Part shown: positions 33,911-45,141 of the stretch, piece after piece
Numbering within the stretch: position 1 is the first letter of the stretch
Layout of the letters: each line of letters begins with the position of its first letter
Source: Phytophthora sp. 'mugwort'
Taxonomy: Eukaryota > Oomycota > Peronosporomycetes > Peronosporales > Peronosporaceae
Direction: 5' to 3'
Assembly: GCA_033558025.1 (NCBI GenBank)
Contig: JAUCEF010000013.1
Location: 3,341,001 to 3,405,000, forward strand
Length of the DNA stretch: 64,000 bases
The notes under the pieces: model-generated
Seen by the model: the letters and a program-made list of their open reading frames with translations, nothing else
The model's database searches: none
Told to the model about the DNA's origin: nothing
Translations under genes and position numbers: made by a program

Positions 33911-34404
33911 CTGGTTGCCGGGAAATCAAAGCGGTAACAAGGCGGTAATCATATCGACCGCTCTCTTCGTTTTGCTCTTTTATTTTATCGCTTTGTCACT
34001 TCGACCCTCCCCTAACTGCTGCAACAGCGTCCTTTCCGGTGCTCCACCTCTGCTGACGCTGGCCATCTAGCTCTGCATCGCCCGTATCGTCTGCTTCATC
34101 GGCCATCTTGATCTGGTGGTGGAGGATAAAAAGGGGTTCGCAGAGGCTCGGGTAATTATCGAATCCCCCTCTAAATGTTTTCGATTCGAGTCCTCCTTTG
34201 GAATTTTCCCTAGAATTTATTTCTGTAAACGAAAAAAAAGTAAATCGCTGATATTAGTACATTTCGGGAATATTAGTATTATACGTGTAGTATACGTTGT
34301 GACCGAGCACATTGGTACCTTCTCTGAATGCAAGCCAAGTTACTTGGTGCCTAACACGACGCTCCATTGTCCTGCTCCATTCGAATCTTCGCCTTCCACA
34401 GTCA

Positions 34405-35994
34405 ATGGCACCGACCTCCTCCGCATCTGCGCGACCGCGGAGCATTGCGCCGCGCCGCATTGCGCTGGTTGTGACCGTCTGCGCGTCTGACCTGCTGCTC
34501 ACCGGCCTCGTGTTCGGCTGGGCACCACTGCTCCTACTGCTACAAGAGGAAGGCCAATACCACGAGCTGTGCACAGAAGCGAGCGAGTCTACATGCGTGG
34601 AGCAGGAGAACCGCCTCAACCTCATCTTCGCCGTCGCCTCTGTTGCTATGAATGCAGGCGCGCTGCCTGTCGGCATGTTCCTGGATCGTGTAGGACCCCG
34701 CGCAACCATCGCGATTGCTGCCATCATTGAAGTATCTGGTATAGCAATGCTGGCGTTCGCAGATTCGCAGAGCTTCGACGTCTTCGTGCCGGCCTACGTA
34801 TTGATTGCTTTCGGAGGCTGCATCACCATGATGTCGTCGTATCCTGCCAGCTTTCTCATCATGCGCTACCAGACGGCGATACTTGCGGCCATCAGCTGCC
34901 TGTTCGACGGTAGCAGCGTCGTGTTCCTTGTGCTGTACACTGCGCACGAGCGCTTCGGTTGGACGCGCAAACAGCTGTTCGTTGGGCTCGCGGTCGTGTC
35001 TTCCGGTGTCTACTTGCTGCTGATTTTCCTCTGGGGGCTCAATGAAAAGAGTTTGCATCCGAAGAAGAAACCTGGCGTGAATAATAATGATGTGATTTTA
35101 TCGGCTCCGCAGTGCGAGCACTTGCTAGTGAATGGACAGGCTAATGACAGTCCGTACGGCAGTGTAGACGTCCAGCAGACCACGCCCAAGCGGATCCCGT
35201 CCACGCCTACAATGGGGAAAGAGGACGAAGCTGCATTTCGTCTTGTAGATATTGACGTTACCAAGCAGATGGAGTCGTTTGAGTTCGCGTACATTGCGGT
35301 GTATGCAGCTGTCCAAGTGTTGCGCGCGACGATCTACATTGGCACAGCGAACAAGCTGCTGGATAACTACGGCGACCATGAGCACGGCTACATTTACACC
35401 AAGGTGTTCAGCTTCGTATTACCAATGGGCTTCTTGTTTGTCCCGTCAATCGATTATCTGGTGGAAACCCGCGGGCTGTCAAAGGCTTTGCTATTCACGA
35501 ATGTGCTGGGCGTGCTCTACAACGCGATCGAGTTGGTGCCAATCCTGCCGCTGCAGTGCGTGGCCTTCTTCCTCTTTACGGCATTCCGTGCATTCCTGTA
35601 CGCGATCATCTCAGCCTTTACAGCGAAAACGTTTGGTCTCAAGAATATGGGCTCGCTCATGGGCATCATCTTCTCGATCGGCTCTATTATCAGTCTGGCC
35701 GAGTACCCGGCGGTGTATATCTCCAACACGATGTTCGGCGGCGACTTGACATTGCTGAACGTAATATCGCTGCTATCCTGCGTATTGATGATCCCGTTCA
35801 CAATGTACCTGCGCAAGTACGAGCACGACCGCGAGGAGAAGCGCCGCATCGAGATTGCGCACGAGAGCGGCGTCGTTCATGACCACTGCGGGCGAGAGAC
35901 GTACTCGTCGCTCATGGACACGCCGACGCTGGGACTGACCTTCCTCCGGTCTCCGGGCAACGCGCCGCACAATGAACTGTTCTCGCCTGAGTGA
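34405..35994 (+). CDS. MFS transporter, SLC43-like
   Basis: 529 residues from the ATG at 34405; the frame extends upstream only to a TTG. About 12 hydrophobic segments fall in two sets of six around a hydrophilic loop at about 225-300. Recognisable points are MFLDRVGPRATI after TM2, SFLIMRYQTAILAAISCLFD in the N-terminal half and KTFGLKNMGSLMGIIFSIGS in the C-terminal half. This is the arrangement of SLC43/LAT3-like permeases, several of which carry large neutral amino acids. The substrate here is inferred only. The location is a plasma or internal membrane. No intron is needed. The gene is in tandem with eIF3c 294 bp downstream. Confidence 0.85.
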   Translation: MAPTSSASARPRSIAPRRIALVVTVCASDLLLTGLVFGWAPLLLLLQEEGQYHELCTEASESTCVEQENRLNLIFAVASVAMNAGALPVGMFLDRVGPRATIAIAAIIEVSGIAMLAFADSQSFDVFVPAYVLIAFGGCITMMSSYPASFLIMRYQTAILAAISCLFDGSSVVFLVLYTAHERFGWTRKQLFVGLAVVSSGVYLLLIFLWGLNEKSLHPKKKPGVNNNDVILSAPQCEHLLVNGQANDSPYGSVDVQQTTPKRIPSTPTMGKEDEAAFRLVDIDVTKQMESFEFAYIAVYAAVQVLRATIYIGTANKLLDNYGDHEHGYIYTKVFSFVLPMGFLFVPSIDYLVETRGLSKALLFTNVLGVLYNAIELVPILPLQCVAFFLFTAFRAFLYAIISAFTAKTFGLKNMGSLMGIIFSIGSIISLAEYPAVYISNTMFGGDLTLLNVISLLSCVLMIPFTMYLRKYEHDREEKRRIEIAHESGVVHDHCGRETYSSLMDTPTLGLTFLRSPGNAPHNELFSPE

Positions 35995-36288
35995 GCGCAC
36001 CATCAGTAGAAGTAGTAGCAGCAGTTTTTAGAGCTAGTCACTAGAGACTTCAAAAACTTCAAGTCTGTCGTGAAAGGTTGCAGCATTTTGCGATCGGCAC
36101 CCAGTTTTTCCGGTATGGTACATAGATTGGGCGGTATCATTCATTAGTATCTTCGGTATCGTACCGGTTTCAACCCCTCATCGGTGGTCACGAGCAAGCC
36201 GAGCCACCAAAGCCATCATTACGCGGATACCGCCTCGCGCTGAAGCAAGCACAAGTCTCACCCCTTAGACAGCACAGCAGCAGCAAAC
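35995..36288 (+). promoter_or_regulatory. MFS-eIF3c intergenic region
   Basis: 294 bp holding the 3' end of the MFS gene and the eIF3c promoter. TCATTCATTAG at about 36138 resembles the oomycete initiator core (TCAYT-type), 150 bp before the ATG. The match is weak. Confidence 0.25.
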
Positions 36289-39207
36289 ATGGCGAGCAGG
36301 TTCTGGGCAGGAAGTTCGTCTTCCGAGGAGGAGAGCGACGTGTCGGATGTGTCGGACGTCGAGACGTCGCAGCAGCAGGCGGCGCGCGCTGCCTCTCGCT
36401 GGGCGGTGCAGTCGGACTCGGACTCGGACGAGGAAGTGCGCGTGGTCAAGAGCGCCAAAGACAAGGCGCTGGATAACATGGAGCGCAGCTGCGCGAGCAT
36501 TAAGAACCACATGAAGATTAATGACTGGACGCAGATCCAGACGGAGTTCGACGAGCTGGTTAAGCAGCTCGAGCGCGCTAAGAAGACCATTACGGCGCTG
36601 CCGGTCTTCTACCTGCGCACAATGGTGGCGCTCGAGGACTTTTTGATCGAGAAGATCAAGAACAAGGCCGAGCAGAAGAAGATGAGCAAGGAGAACAGCA
36701 AGGCGCTCATCCGAATGAAGGGCAAGCTCAAGAAGCAGCTCGAGTCTGTGCGCAAGCAGATCGACGACTTCCGGGCCAACCCCGTGGACTCCAGTGAGGA
36801 GGGAGAGTCGGACAGCTCCTCGTCCGAGTCTTCGTCGGAGGAGTCGGAGTCGTCGGCTTCTTCATCCTCCTCTTCCTCGTCCGAGGACAGCAGCGAGGCC
36901 TCAGAGGAGGAAAGTAGTGACGACGACAAGTCCGGATCGGACGAGGACTCGGATGACTCGGCCAACTCATGGCCGAGCGCCTCATCGTCGTCCTCGTCGT
37001 CTTCGGAGGACGATGACAACATGCCCAAGGGTCGTGCGCGCTGGCTGAAGCAGACACCCGTAGTCACCAAGGCCAAAAAGGTCAAGGGTCCCAAAGTCGT
37101 CAAGCAGCGCGAGACCCGTCGTGGATCGGAGAATGAGGTTAAGACGGTCGTCGTGGAGGAGGAACTCAAGCTCACCCCCAGTCAGTTTGACCGCCGTGTC
37201 AAGGAGGTGGTTGCAATGCGTGGTAAGAAGGGTATGGACCTTTCGGAGCAGCTCAATCTGATGCGCAAGCTCGCCAACTACGCACGCCGTCTTGGGCCCG
37301 CCCGCCAGATTGTTGCCACGATGTACCTTGTGGGTACGTCGGTGTTCGACACCTCGTCCAAGATCGACCGCGTCATGTCGGCACGTCACTGGAAGCAGGT
37401 GCAGACGAATGTGTGCACGATCCTGAGCCTTCTCGAGAAGAACCCGGAGTTCTCGCTAGCCCCGCTGACGTCGGAGGACCAGGCTGACATCGTCCGTGCT
37501 GGCCGCGAGAAGGTAACCGCAGCTCAGATCGCCGCTGCCGCCGCTGAGGACGCCGAGGAGGACCTGAACTTTGTGGACACGCTGCCGCAGGCCGGCAAGA
37601 AGGGCACGATTAAGGTGTCTGGTGACCTTGCCGCTTTCGTGGAGCGACTCACAGAAGAGTACACGAAGGCCCTGCAGCAGACGGACCCGCACACGAGCGA
37701 GTACGTCACTCGTCTGTACGACGAGAATTTGCTGATCGAAGTTGCCGAGCGTGTGCAGACGTTCTACGCCCGCAAAAAGGACTCCCAGCGCGCTGCCACC
37801 ATGGCCCTTGTGCGTGCCGAGCTTATCTACTACAAGCACGACTCTGTCGCTGCGGCCCTGTTCGAGGCCCAGGCCAAGCGTGCCAAGTTCGGAGACCCGT
37901 TGTTCCTTCACCCTGCGTGCACGAGCGCCAACGCTGTCGAGGCGAAGGAGTTTGATGTGTCGGCTGTTCACCCCGCTGCTGTCATGGGCCAGCCTAGCGT
38001 CGACGTGACCCCTTTGGACGCTGAGAAGTTGCTGCGCGACGTGTGCCGCTTCGTGTTCCAGCACGGTGACATTCGCGCCAAAACGCGCGCTATGCTGTGC
38101 CGCATTTACCATCACGCCCTGCATGACCGTTTCCACGAGGCTCGTGACCTGCTTCTGATGTCGCACATCCAGGACAACATCACCGATGCGGACATCCCTA
38201 CTCAGATTTTGTTCAACCGCATGATGGCTCAGCTTGGTCTGTGCGCCTTCCGTTGCGGCCTCATCTGGGAGGCCCACGCGTGTTTATCGGAGATCTGCAC
38301 GGGATCCCGTACCAAGGAGCTGCTTGCCCAGGGCCTGCAGTCGTTCCGCTACGGCGAGCGGGACTTGGAGCAGGAGCGGCTGGAGCGTCGTCGCCAGGTG
38401 CCGTACCACATGCACATTAATCTTGACCTGCTCGAGACGTGCCACCTAGTGAGTGCGATGCTGCTGGAGGTGCCGAACATGGTGAACTCGCGTCTGTCGG
38501 ACCGCAAGCGCATGGTATCCAAGGCCTTCCGCAAGCTGCTCGAGTTCCACGAACGCCTTGTGTTCGAAGGTCCTCCTGAGAACCCGCGTGACCATGTTGT
38601 CGCCGCTGCTAAGCTGCTGGCCCAGGGATCGTGGCGGAAGAGTGCCAAGCTTCTGGTTGGCCTGCCCGTCTGGGATCTGTTTCCAGGCGTCAACGTTAGC
38701 CAACGTGTGAAGTCAATGGTTCAGCACAAGGTCCAGGTTGAAGCTTTGCGGACGTACCTACTGGCGTTCAGCGCCGAGTACGACTCGGTGAGCCTTGCCC
38801 GCCTCATGGAGATGTTCGAGCTCGACGACAAGACCGTGCACAGCGTTGTGTCCAAGATGATGATTAATGAGGAGCTCCAGGGTGCCTGGGATCAGTCGTC
38901 GCAGGCCATTGTCCTGTACAAAACGGAGCGCTCGACGCTGCAGACCCTGGCGGTGCAGTACTCGGACAAGCTCTCGCAGATTGTGGAGAACAACGAGCGT
39001 ATGATGGACCTGCGCTCGGGCACGGGCAAGGAAGAGTGGGGCAACCGCCGTGGCGGTGCCGACGGTCGTCGTGGTGGCGGTGGCCGTATTGGCTTCAGCG
39101 CTGGCAGCGGACGGCGTGGTGATAACCAGGGTGGACGTGGTGGCTTCCGTCCTCGTCGTGGAGGTGGCAGCGGCGGCGGCCGCGGCCCCCGGCAACAACG
39201 CCAGTAG
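36289..39207 (+). CDS. eIF3c: Translation initiation factor eIF3 subunit c
   Basis: A single exon of 972 codons. It begins MASRFWAGSSSSEEESDVSD, the conserved FW- and acidic-Ser-rich start of eIF3c/Nip1, which contacts eIF1 and eIF5. A long acidic Ser/Glu/Asp tract lies at about 165-245. The conserved middle region follows, including LNLMRKLANYARRLGPARQI and YHMHINLDLLETCHLVSAML. The C-terminal PCI/winged-helix region is at about 700-890 (LARLMEMFELDDKTVHSVVS), and a Gly/Arg-rich tail ends the protein (about 920-972). eIF3c is a core scaffold of eIF3, acting in the cytosol on 43S pre-initiation complexes. G/C-rich third positions give long spurious antisense frames here. Confidence 0.97.
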   Translation: MASRFWAGSSSSEEESDVSDVSDVETSQQQAARAASRWAVQSDSDSDEEVRVVKSAKDKALDNMERSCASIKNHMKINDWTQIQTEFDELVKQLERAKKTITALPVFYLRTMVALEDFLIEKIKNKAEQKKMSKENSKALIRMKGKLKKQLESVRKQIDDFRANPVDSSEEGESDSSSSESSSEESESSASSSSSSSSEDSSEASEEESSDDDKSGSDEDSDDSANSWPSASSSSSSSSEDDDNMPKGRARWLKQTPVVTKAKKVKGPKVVKQRETRRGSENEVKTVVVEEELKLTPSQFDRRVKEVVAMRGKKGMDLSEQLNLMRKLANYARRLGPARQIVATMYLVGTSVFDTSSKIDRVMSARHWKQVQTNVCTILSLLEKNPEFSLAPLTSEDQADIVRAGREKVTAAQIAAAAAEDAEEDLNFVDTLPQAGKKGTIKVSGDLAAFVERLTEEYTKALQQTDPHTSEYVTRLYDENLLIEVAERVQTFYARKKDSQRAATMALVRAELIYYKHDSVAAALFEAQAKRAKFGDPLFLHPACTSANAVEAKEFDVSAVHPAAVMGQPSVDVTPLDAEKLLRDVCRFVFQHGDIRAKTRAMLCRIYHHALHDRFHEARDLLLMSHIQDNITDADIPTQILFNRMMAQLGLCAFRCGLIWEAHACLSEICTGSRTKELLAQGLQSFRYGERDLEQERLERRRQVPYHMHINLDLLETCHLVSAMLLEVPNMVNSRLSDRKRMVSKAFRKLLEFHERLVFEGPPENPRDHVVAAAKLLAQGSWRKSAKLLVGLPVWDLFPGVNVSQRVKSMVQHKVQVEALRTYLLAFSAEYDSVSLARLMEMFELDDKTVHSVVSKMMINEELQGAWDQSSQAIVLYKTERSTLQTLAVQYSDKLSQIVENNERMMDLRSGTGKEEWGNRRGGADGRRGGGGRIGFSAGSGRRGDNQGGRGGFRPRRGGGSGGGRGPRQQRQ

Positions 39208-39746
39208 AAGATGGTCGGGCTATTGTCCGCAATGGAATGCCGAATTGTTGCGACGACGAGGTAGATCGAATCATTGAGCCTTAAATTCCTTGTGGTTGGT
39301 AGGCGGATGGAGAATGCATGCCACGCGCAGTTTGGCTAAATTACGATAGTTTTCTAGTTTGGAGCCAAGTTGTTGTAGCTGGCTCCTCTTGCTATGTACT
39401 TGACAGGTTGGGCCCTGGGAACGTAGTGTTAGTATTAGTCCGTCGGTCTTGCATGGCGATACATATGTACATGCTTCTTGTGAGCATTGCGTGAACCCAA
39501 AATTATGTCGACGGTTTCTTTTTACTAGTCGGTTATTAATACGACGAGTCAATCGCTTATCATTTTTGTTTGCTTTTATATGTTCTTGTTCAGCTTCTGC
39601 TGCTTATGATTGCTTCCTGTAGAGTCCTTGAAAGTCGAAGAAGCCGCCAAGGCTGCAGCCTCCACATGACTTCATCTCCAGCAACACGAATACCCAACCA
39701 ACCGACATCAAACCTTTTCAGAAGAATTGTACGAGACGGGAATTTA

Positions 39747-40866
39747 CTACTCAGTGGAAGCAACAGCATCCGTTGTAGCAGCAGTCGCCAAAGACCCGGC
39801 ATTTCCGTCGCGTTCATTGCTCTCACCATGGCCTCCACGACCGCGTCCTCGACCACGGCCACGTCCACGGCCGTAATGCCGCCCTCTACCACCTCGACTA
39901 TTCGCTTGGCCATTCTCACGAAGTTCTTCGGCAATTTCGCCATCTCCTGATGGCTTCTTTTCGTCGCCGTTACTTATCGATCCCTTCCCTTTCCTTCCAC
40001 GTCCAGTCTTCCGGTTAGTTGGCGCAGACGGTGTCTCACCCTCTACACGCTGCTCGGCTGCACCACTAGCTTCTGTCTGGTCGTCTCCTTCCTCAACAAG
40101 GGTTCGTCCCCGAGACTTTTTGCCGCGTCCTCCATTGCTACCGCTACGTCGTCCCTTACCTCGTTTCCCGCGGGTTGTCGGCGTACTATTTCCCGTTGCT
40201 CCGTCTTCACCAGGTGTTTGTTGGTCAACCTCCACCTCGGCTTCCTCAATGGCTTCTTCCACTCCAGCTTCAGCATCGTCTTCTCCACCACGTCCGGCAT
40301 TGCGGACCGAACGTCTATTGTGGGCCCGCGACTTCCTGAATTCGCGTCCATCATGGTACGTTGGCGAGCCCGCCGTGACCTGATCCAGCGGGATGGGACT
40401 CTGGTAACCCGGGTCGTCCTGGTCCAGCTCGTCCAGCGACAGCTGGATGGAGATGCCGGGGATGTGGCGCGTCGTCTCGATGCGGTCCAGTCCCTCCTCC
40501 AGCGGCTCATACACGTCGACAGTCTCGATGGATGAGATGCGCGTTACCTGATGGAGGTTGGCTACGCGGTGCTTAAGGATCTCGGCCACCGTCACGGCCT
40601 TGCTGATTGCGTTGCCCATTGCCTTCAACACCACACGACGTTCACTCTTTTCCTGCAACAGTATAAAGGCATACTATTAGTAATCATTTTTTTTGATAAA
40701 CAATACAATAGATTAAATAGAAGAAAAAACTCACGGCAAAGAGCCCATTGGCATAGGAAATGTAGCTGCGCACTTTGCCCTGCTGCGTGATGCGGACCTC
40801 GTTGGGCTCCACCTGCGTCGCTTGCTCATCGCGACGAGGCTTCTCTACGCGCCGGTACTTGTCCAT
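39747..40866 (-). CDS. Alba-domain RNA/DNA-binding protein with RGG tail
   Basis: Two exons, 40866..40735 and 40652..39747, with an 82-bp GT-AG intron (GTGAGT...TTGCAG), give 345 residues. The N-terminus MDKYRRVEKPRRDEQ and the segments EVRITQQGKVRSYISYA, RRVVLKAMGNAISKAVTVAE and EPLEEGLDRIETTRHIPGIS are closely plant-like Alba. The C-terminal half is disordered, acidic and then Gly/Arg-rich (RGRGRGRGRG). Alba-RGG proteins bind RNA and can enter stress granules or regulate translation; archaeal relatives bind chromatin. The upstream coiled-coil gene lies on the same strand, 158 bp away. Confidence 0.9.
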
Positions 40867-41024
40867 GGCGGCTACTGAAGATAACGGTAGCGACTCAGAG
40901 AAGAACGTTGTCTTGAGGCCTGTTGTCAATGTGATGGCTGCTGACGAAAGATCTATGTAGTTCAAAGTAACATTATTAAGTAACATATCGTCGAAAAAAT
41001 AGGAATCGAATTGCAGTGCAATTT

Positions 41025-41667
41025 CTAGGACAGGGGAGAGGTCGGCGACGCTGGCCTGATGTTGCTGGACTGGGGGCTGAGCGCTTGATTGAGGAATTGA
41101 GATAGTTGCCGCAGCTTGTCGTCAGTCTGGCGCTTGCCCTCGGCAACGACGGCGCATTCCTGCTGCATTCGCGCGACGCTCTGTTGCGCAGTGATCAAGC
41201 TCTTCGTCATGCTGGCGATCTGCACTCCAAGCAGCAGCTCCTCGTGGATGAGCTCCTTTGTTTCGTCTGTCAGTAACATAGTCAGTGAGGATATCGTAGT
41301 GCTTGCATACTAGACAATTATGCTGAAGTTCACCTTCCGTGTCCATGATTTCAAGCTGAGCCTTCTGCAGCGCCTTGCGCAGGATTCGCACGACGCACTC
41401 GTAGCCGCCCACCTCCATCAATTTCTTCTCCGCCAGCACTTTCTGTTGTACTGCGATTGCCTCCAACTCTTCCAACGCAGCTTCATCCTTCTCCAGTTCT
41501 TCGCGCCGAATTGCAAGCGCGCAGGCTTCGACAGTAAGATGTTCCGCTGCACTCATCGCCTTAACAATGTCACACCGCGTGGCTTGCAATTGGGTTTCTA
41601 CATCGCGCACCTCGTCTCGGGCGCTGTCGATGCCCCTATAGTACCCATTACTCTTAGTGACGTCCAT
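41025..41667 (-). CDS. Coiled-coil protein of unknown function
   Basis: Exon 1 (41667..41334) and exon 2 (41266..41025) join through a 67-bp GT-AG intron to give 191 residues starting MDVTKSNGYYRG. Nearly the whole protein is predicted helical and charged, with heptad-like stretches (RREELEKDEAALEELEAIAV, SLITAQQSVARMQQECAVVA). The tail is Ser/Pro-rich (SPQSSNIRPASPTSPLS). The spliced junction reads MDTED-ETKELIHEE. No family is recognised. It could be a structural or tethering subunit. Confidence 0.65.
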
Positions 41668-41679
41668 AGCTGTCAATGA

Positions 41680-43326
41680 ATCGATAATAGTGCTTACCCA
41701 AGCGCCCCCGGAAACACTTCATCTATGCCGCTATTTCCATCACGCTGGTAAGTATATATATATATATATATTTTTTTTTCCATTAATTTTCGTCAATCAA
41801 ATTTCATTTACAGAACCACTATTCTACATGTAGGTGAAGTAAACTCGCGCGAGATTTCTCGTTTAATAAAAAATGTATTAACTACCTCTTCTACTATTTC
41901 AATAGAACTCGTATCAAAGGCTGTCGATGACTTGATCCATTGCGTGCGCAGGTTAAAAACAGCGATCGGGTACACACCATTTGAAAGAGCTCGATTTGCA
42001 GGGATTGATAGGATACGGTGCATGTCGAAGGTGACATTGACAGCAGCTCCAGTTGCGTGGTGTCGAAATGCCCCGCTCGCTGTTGATCTAATTGTTGTCT
42101 TGGACGGGTCCTACTGTCATAGAGAGCGTATTTAATCCGCCTATCACTGGCGCTAATTTTCAACAGCAACACATACTCAATCCCAACATAACCGCACCAC
42201 CATCTGCAGCTTCTCTCAGACTCGCCCAAGTTTCAGACCTTCCAACCTCCACAGCCAGTGCTACCCAATCACCATCACCGGTACGAGGTGCTGGTGCCGA
42301 TGTTCGGTTTGGCGTAGATGCGTCGGCCCAAATGTAGCATCGGCCTCCTTGTCTGGGAGCGCATATCTACTCGCCGTCGCCGAGCCCCCTTGTGCAATTT
42401 CGCGTCCATTTCCAGTTGCAGTCAGGAACTTATACTCAAATGTCCTTGCTGTGCTCTCGTGCACTGTTGTTGGAAGCTCGACAATCACAATACGCCCATC
42501 ATCACTGAGGCAAATATATCGAAGTGCAATCAGCAGTCCTTCACCGTCCCCAGTGTACTCATTGAATGCATCAACGGAAAATCCATCGCAAACGACATAG
42601 GGATCGATTTCGTCGTCATCTTATCGAAATAACTTGCAACGTCATTAAGCTTCAGAGCATTGACGATTTTGAGAATATCAGCGGCAGCTTTCGAACGCGT
42701 TAGTAGTATGTGAATGTCACATGATACATATGTCCTATTCTTTTTGCAAATCGACCGCTTTATACCCGATTTAGGCTCTATATATATACGACTTAGCCCT
42801 TTTTTTATATATATAAACAGAACGTCAGTCCGATTTGTTGTATCCCAACCCCGGTTCATATATCACATGTTGCCGTCGATTTAGCGTCAAATCGCACTGG
42901 GCATTCGAGGTCATCGCTATATATATAAACGATGTCGATGTCGCTATTATCATTAAACAAGGGATAACTATACGTATTACGAATGAAAAAGCTTAAAATG
43001 AATACGTATGCATCTCTCAAGTCTGTAAGGAATGAAAATGTCTTTATTTGGGGCGCAGTCTCTGAACTATTTGCTCATTCGAGACTCGATCCGCACAAGG
43101 CTATTTTAATAGCGGAGCTTTAAGAGCTCGTGGTGTCCTATCCTTTAGTTTGCACAATGGATGTCTTACACCCAGAACTCTGATTTAATTTTTCTCCTAC
43201 CCTGTTTTAGTTTTTTCTGTTCATCCAAAACAGCCTAACCGAGCTGGACATATTGGTCGGTTTTCACAATATACTAGAAAATTACGCCGGCAGTATTTTT
43301 TAACAAAAGAAATGTTAACAAACCTA
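41680..43326. other. Intergenic region, AT-rich
   Basis: Contains a (TA)9-T9 microsatellite at 41753-41779 and further TA/T tracts at 42780-42815. A minus frame at 42859-42530 includes AAADILKIVNALKLNDVASY and may be a relic of a coding exon, but nothing extends it. No RNA gene is evident. Confidence 0.35.
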
Positions 43327-43537
43327 CACAAGGAGAGTAGGTTTAATCGTTTCTAATATCCAGCTGGTGTTTCTAATGAGACAGCCAATTGATAGCCTCA
43401 CAACGTAAGGGGTCATCTAACGCATATAAAAACGGCAGTTTTTTCGAACTTCTCCAAACGCTCTGAGGTTATCGATTGACTGTCTGGATAGAAACACCAG
43501 CTGGGCATTAGAAACGGTTAGACCTATTCTCCTTGTG
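43327..43537. mobile_element. MITE with long terminal inverted repeats
   Basis: A 211-bp unit. The first about 73 bp (CACAAGGAGAGTAGG...) and the last about 73 bp are imperfect reverse complements, with roughly 85% agreement by eye. They share blocks such as CGTTTCTAAT and CAGCTGGTGTTTCTA. No coding capacity. The target duplication was not resolved. Confidence 0.75.
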
Positions 43538-43875
43538 AACTTATGTTATGAAAAACAGCAGGTGCAATTTGTCAGTACATACAGGTATTTACTAGGGCTC
43601 AACATTCCTTACTGGGAATATGAGAGCTTACTGGGCAATTTCCCGAATATTAAGTAACCTCGTAGGACAGTGCGCCATTAGATTAAATGCAATCTTAATA
43701 CTGCAGCTGAATCACAGTGCAACATACTACTATCCCATTAAAACGAATACTACAGTAACGTGGTGGTACCGTACTATTACAAGCTATTGAAATCCTGTCG
43801 CATATTTACTGGTATAGTACCTGATGACAAGTGTCAGTGATATTGCTTCTGCTTCCCTCCTCCAAGCCCACTGAA
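43538..43875. other. Intergenic region between MITE and DDE relic
   Basis: About 340 bp of AT-rich sequence without an open frame of note or a repeat I can identify. Confidence 0.4.
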
Positions 43876-45141
43876 GAAGAGCTTAAGAGGCTCGTCCGGC
43901 GGCGATACGCAGTATGAAGTCTCGCCTCTCGATTTCGCGTGATAACGCTTGCGCTTTCTTGTCTGCCGATTCCACAAAGCCTAGTGCCGTATTTACTGTA
44001 GTTTTCACCGTTGTCACGGCGAAGCGGTCTTGAACAAATGCCACATTAGTGAGGGCGACACACGCACGAAAATAGAGATTGTACTACGCTTCATTAAACT
44101 TCCACTTGTCGGAGCAGATACCCCAGAGGGACTTGAGTCTGCCGAAAAAGTTCTCGACCAGGACACGATCATGCGCGAGTTTGTCGTTGAAGCAGGAATC
44201 TTCCAGTGAGATCGGTTGCAAGAGCCTGCGTTTAACCGGGTGAATAGCACGAAACTCGCATCCTAAGCCTTGGTATCCTTTGTCAACAAGCACGGCCCAG
44301 TCATCTGGAAACGTTTCTGCAAGGCGCCCTTCACCGCGAAGATTACCATCATCAGCGCGCTTACGCAGCGAGCGGGAGTGAAAAGCCCCGTTTCCTCTGC
44401 AGATTTCGGCGTCGTGCGTGCTTCCCCCGATGTGGTCCGTGCAGTTAATGCGAGGCCGTTTGGAAGCATTGACACTTCACCTTGTAGCCATATAGGTGAT
44501 GTTTCCCACTGTAGTACCGTACAATTTCGTTCATGCTGCCGCCGGGTTTGTTCGCTTGCTGTCAAGTCACGTCAGTAGCATAACGAACGTATGGAAATTT
44601 CTTAAACGCTTACCCTGAACGCACTACTTTTCCCAAAGTCCGCTGGTCGTTCGCAGACTCTACAAACGTTCATACAGAAACGGGGAGATCGTGTTCATGA
44701 ATTTCCGGATCATCTTCTGGAAAGTGGACGGCGGGATCTTGAATACTCGGTCGACGGTATCCCATCTTCCGAGGTGTTTTAGCGAGATTAGCGTCAGAAA
44801 GAAGACACCCCGCGCCGCATAGCGGCACGCTCTGCCTCGGCCCACATTCCATTGCCCCTATACGTAAATGCATACGTTTTCTCAGACGCATTCGAACTCC
44901 TCCGGTGCAAAGTTCGGGAACTTGAGAACACCCTCAGGTCCGTCTGCTCACAAGCATAACTGGTAAATAGACGGGATATCTTCATTTTCTTCAGAATTAT
45001 TCCTTCACTTCGGACAACGACCTGGGCGATCTTAGCCTGGCGCCGCTAATCATGTTGGAAAAGGTCGGCGGTTGAAGCACGAAAATCAGCCTCATCCAGA
45101 GCTTCAGTGGCGCGATTTGATCGGTTCGTGGCTCGTGGCAT
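43876..45141 (-). pseudogene. Second DDE (Harbinger/ISL2EU-like) transposase relic
   Basis: The minus strand starts MPRATNRSNRATEALDEADF at 45141. The helical segment FKIPPSTFQKMIRKFMNTIS follows at about 44760-44680, then YYSGKHHLYGYKVKCQCF at about 44500. VLVDKGYQGLGCEFRAIHP at about 44290-44230 holds the second Asp, and HDRVLVENFFGRLKSLWG at about 44165-44110 holds the Glu. It ends near 43880. Several stops and frameshifts interrupt it. It is distinct from the Harbinger copy at 31311-34212. Confidence 0.65.

Larger units (their letters stand above)
31311..34212. mobile_element. PIF/Harbinger-type DNA transposon
   Basis: Terminal inverted repeats 31311..31345 and 34178..34212 match at 31 of 35 positions (TAGGGA...TTCCAAAGG...TCGAATCGAAAA). 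Inside, a HARBI1-like DDE transposase reads on plus and a Myb/SANT-like gene on minus, meeting tail to tail near 33025-33053. This is the standard two-gene layout of Harbinger elements. Both genes have frameshifts. A clean 3-bp target-site duplication was not found. Confidence 0.75.

Noticed and set aside
34405..34500. Longer MFS N-terminus starting at 34312
   Set aside because: That extension starts with TTG, not ATG; the ATG at 34405 directly precedes the first transmembrane region.
37456..38277. 273-codon minus-strand open frame inside eIF3c
   Set aside because: It is antisense to a clearly conserved gene and arises from its GC-rich third positions; the product has no protein-like motif. 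The same holds for the other antisense frames over eIF3c, the MFS transporter, Alba and SBDS.
41748..41812. Plus-strand intron signals (GTAAGTA...TTTACAG) upstream of the coiled-coil gene
   Set aside because: The flanking frames are only a few codons long in every phase and end in stops, so no spliced gene could be built.
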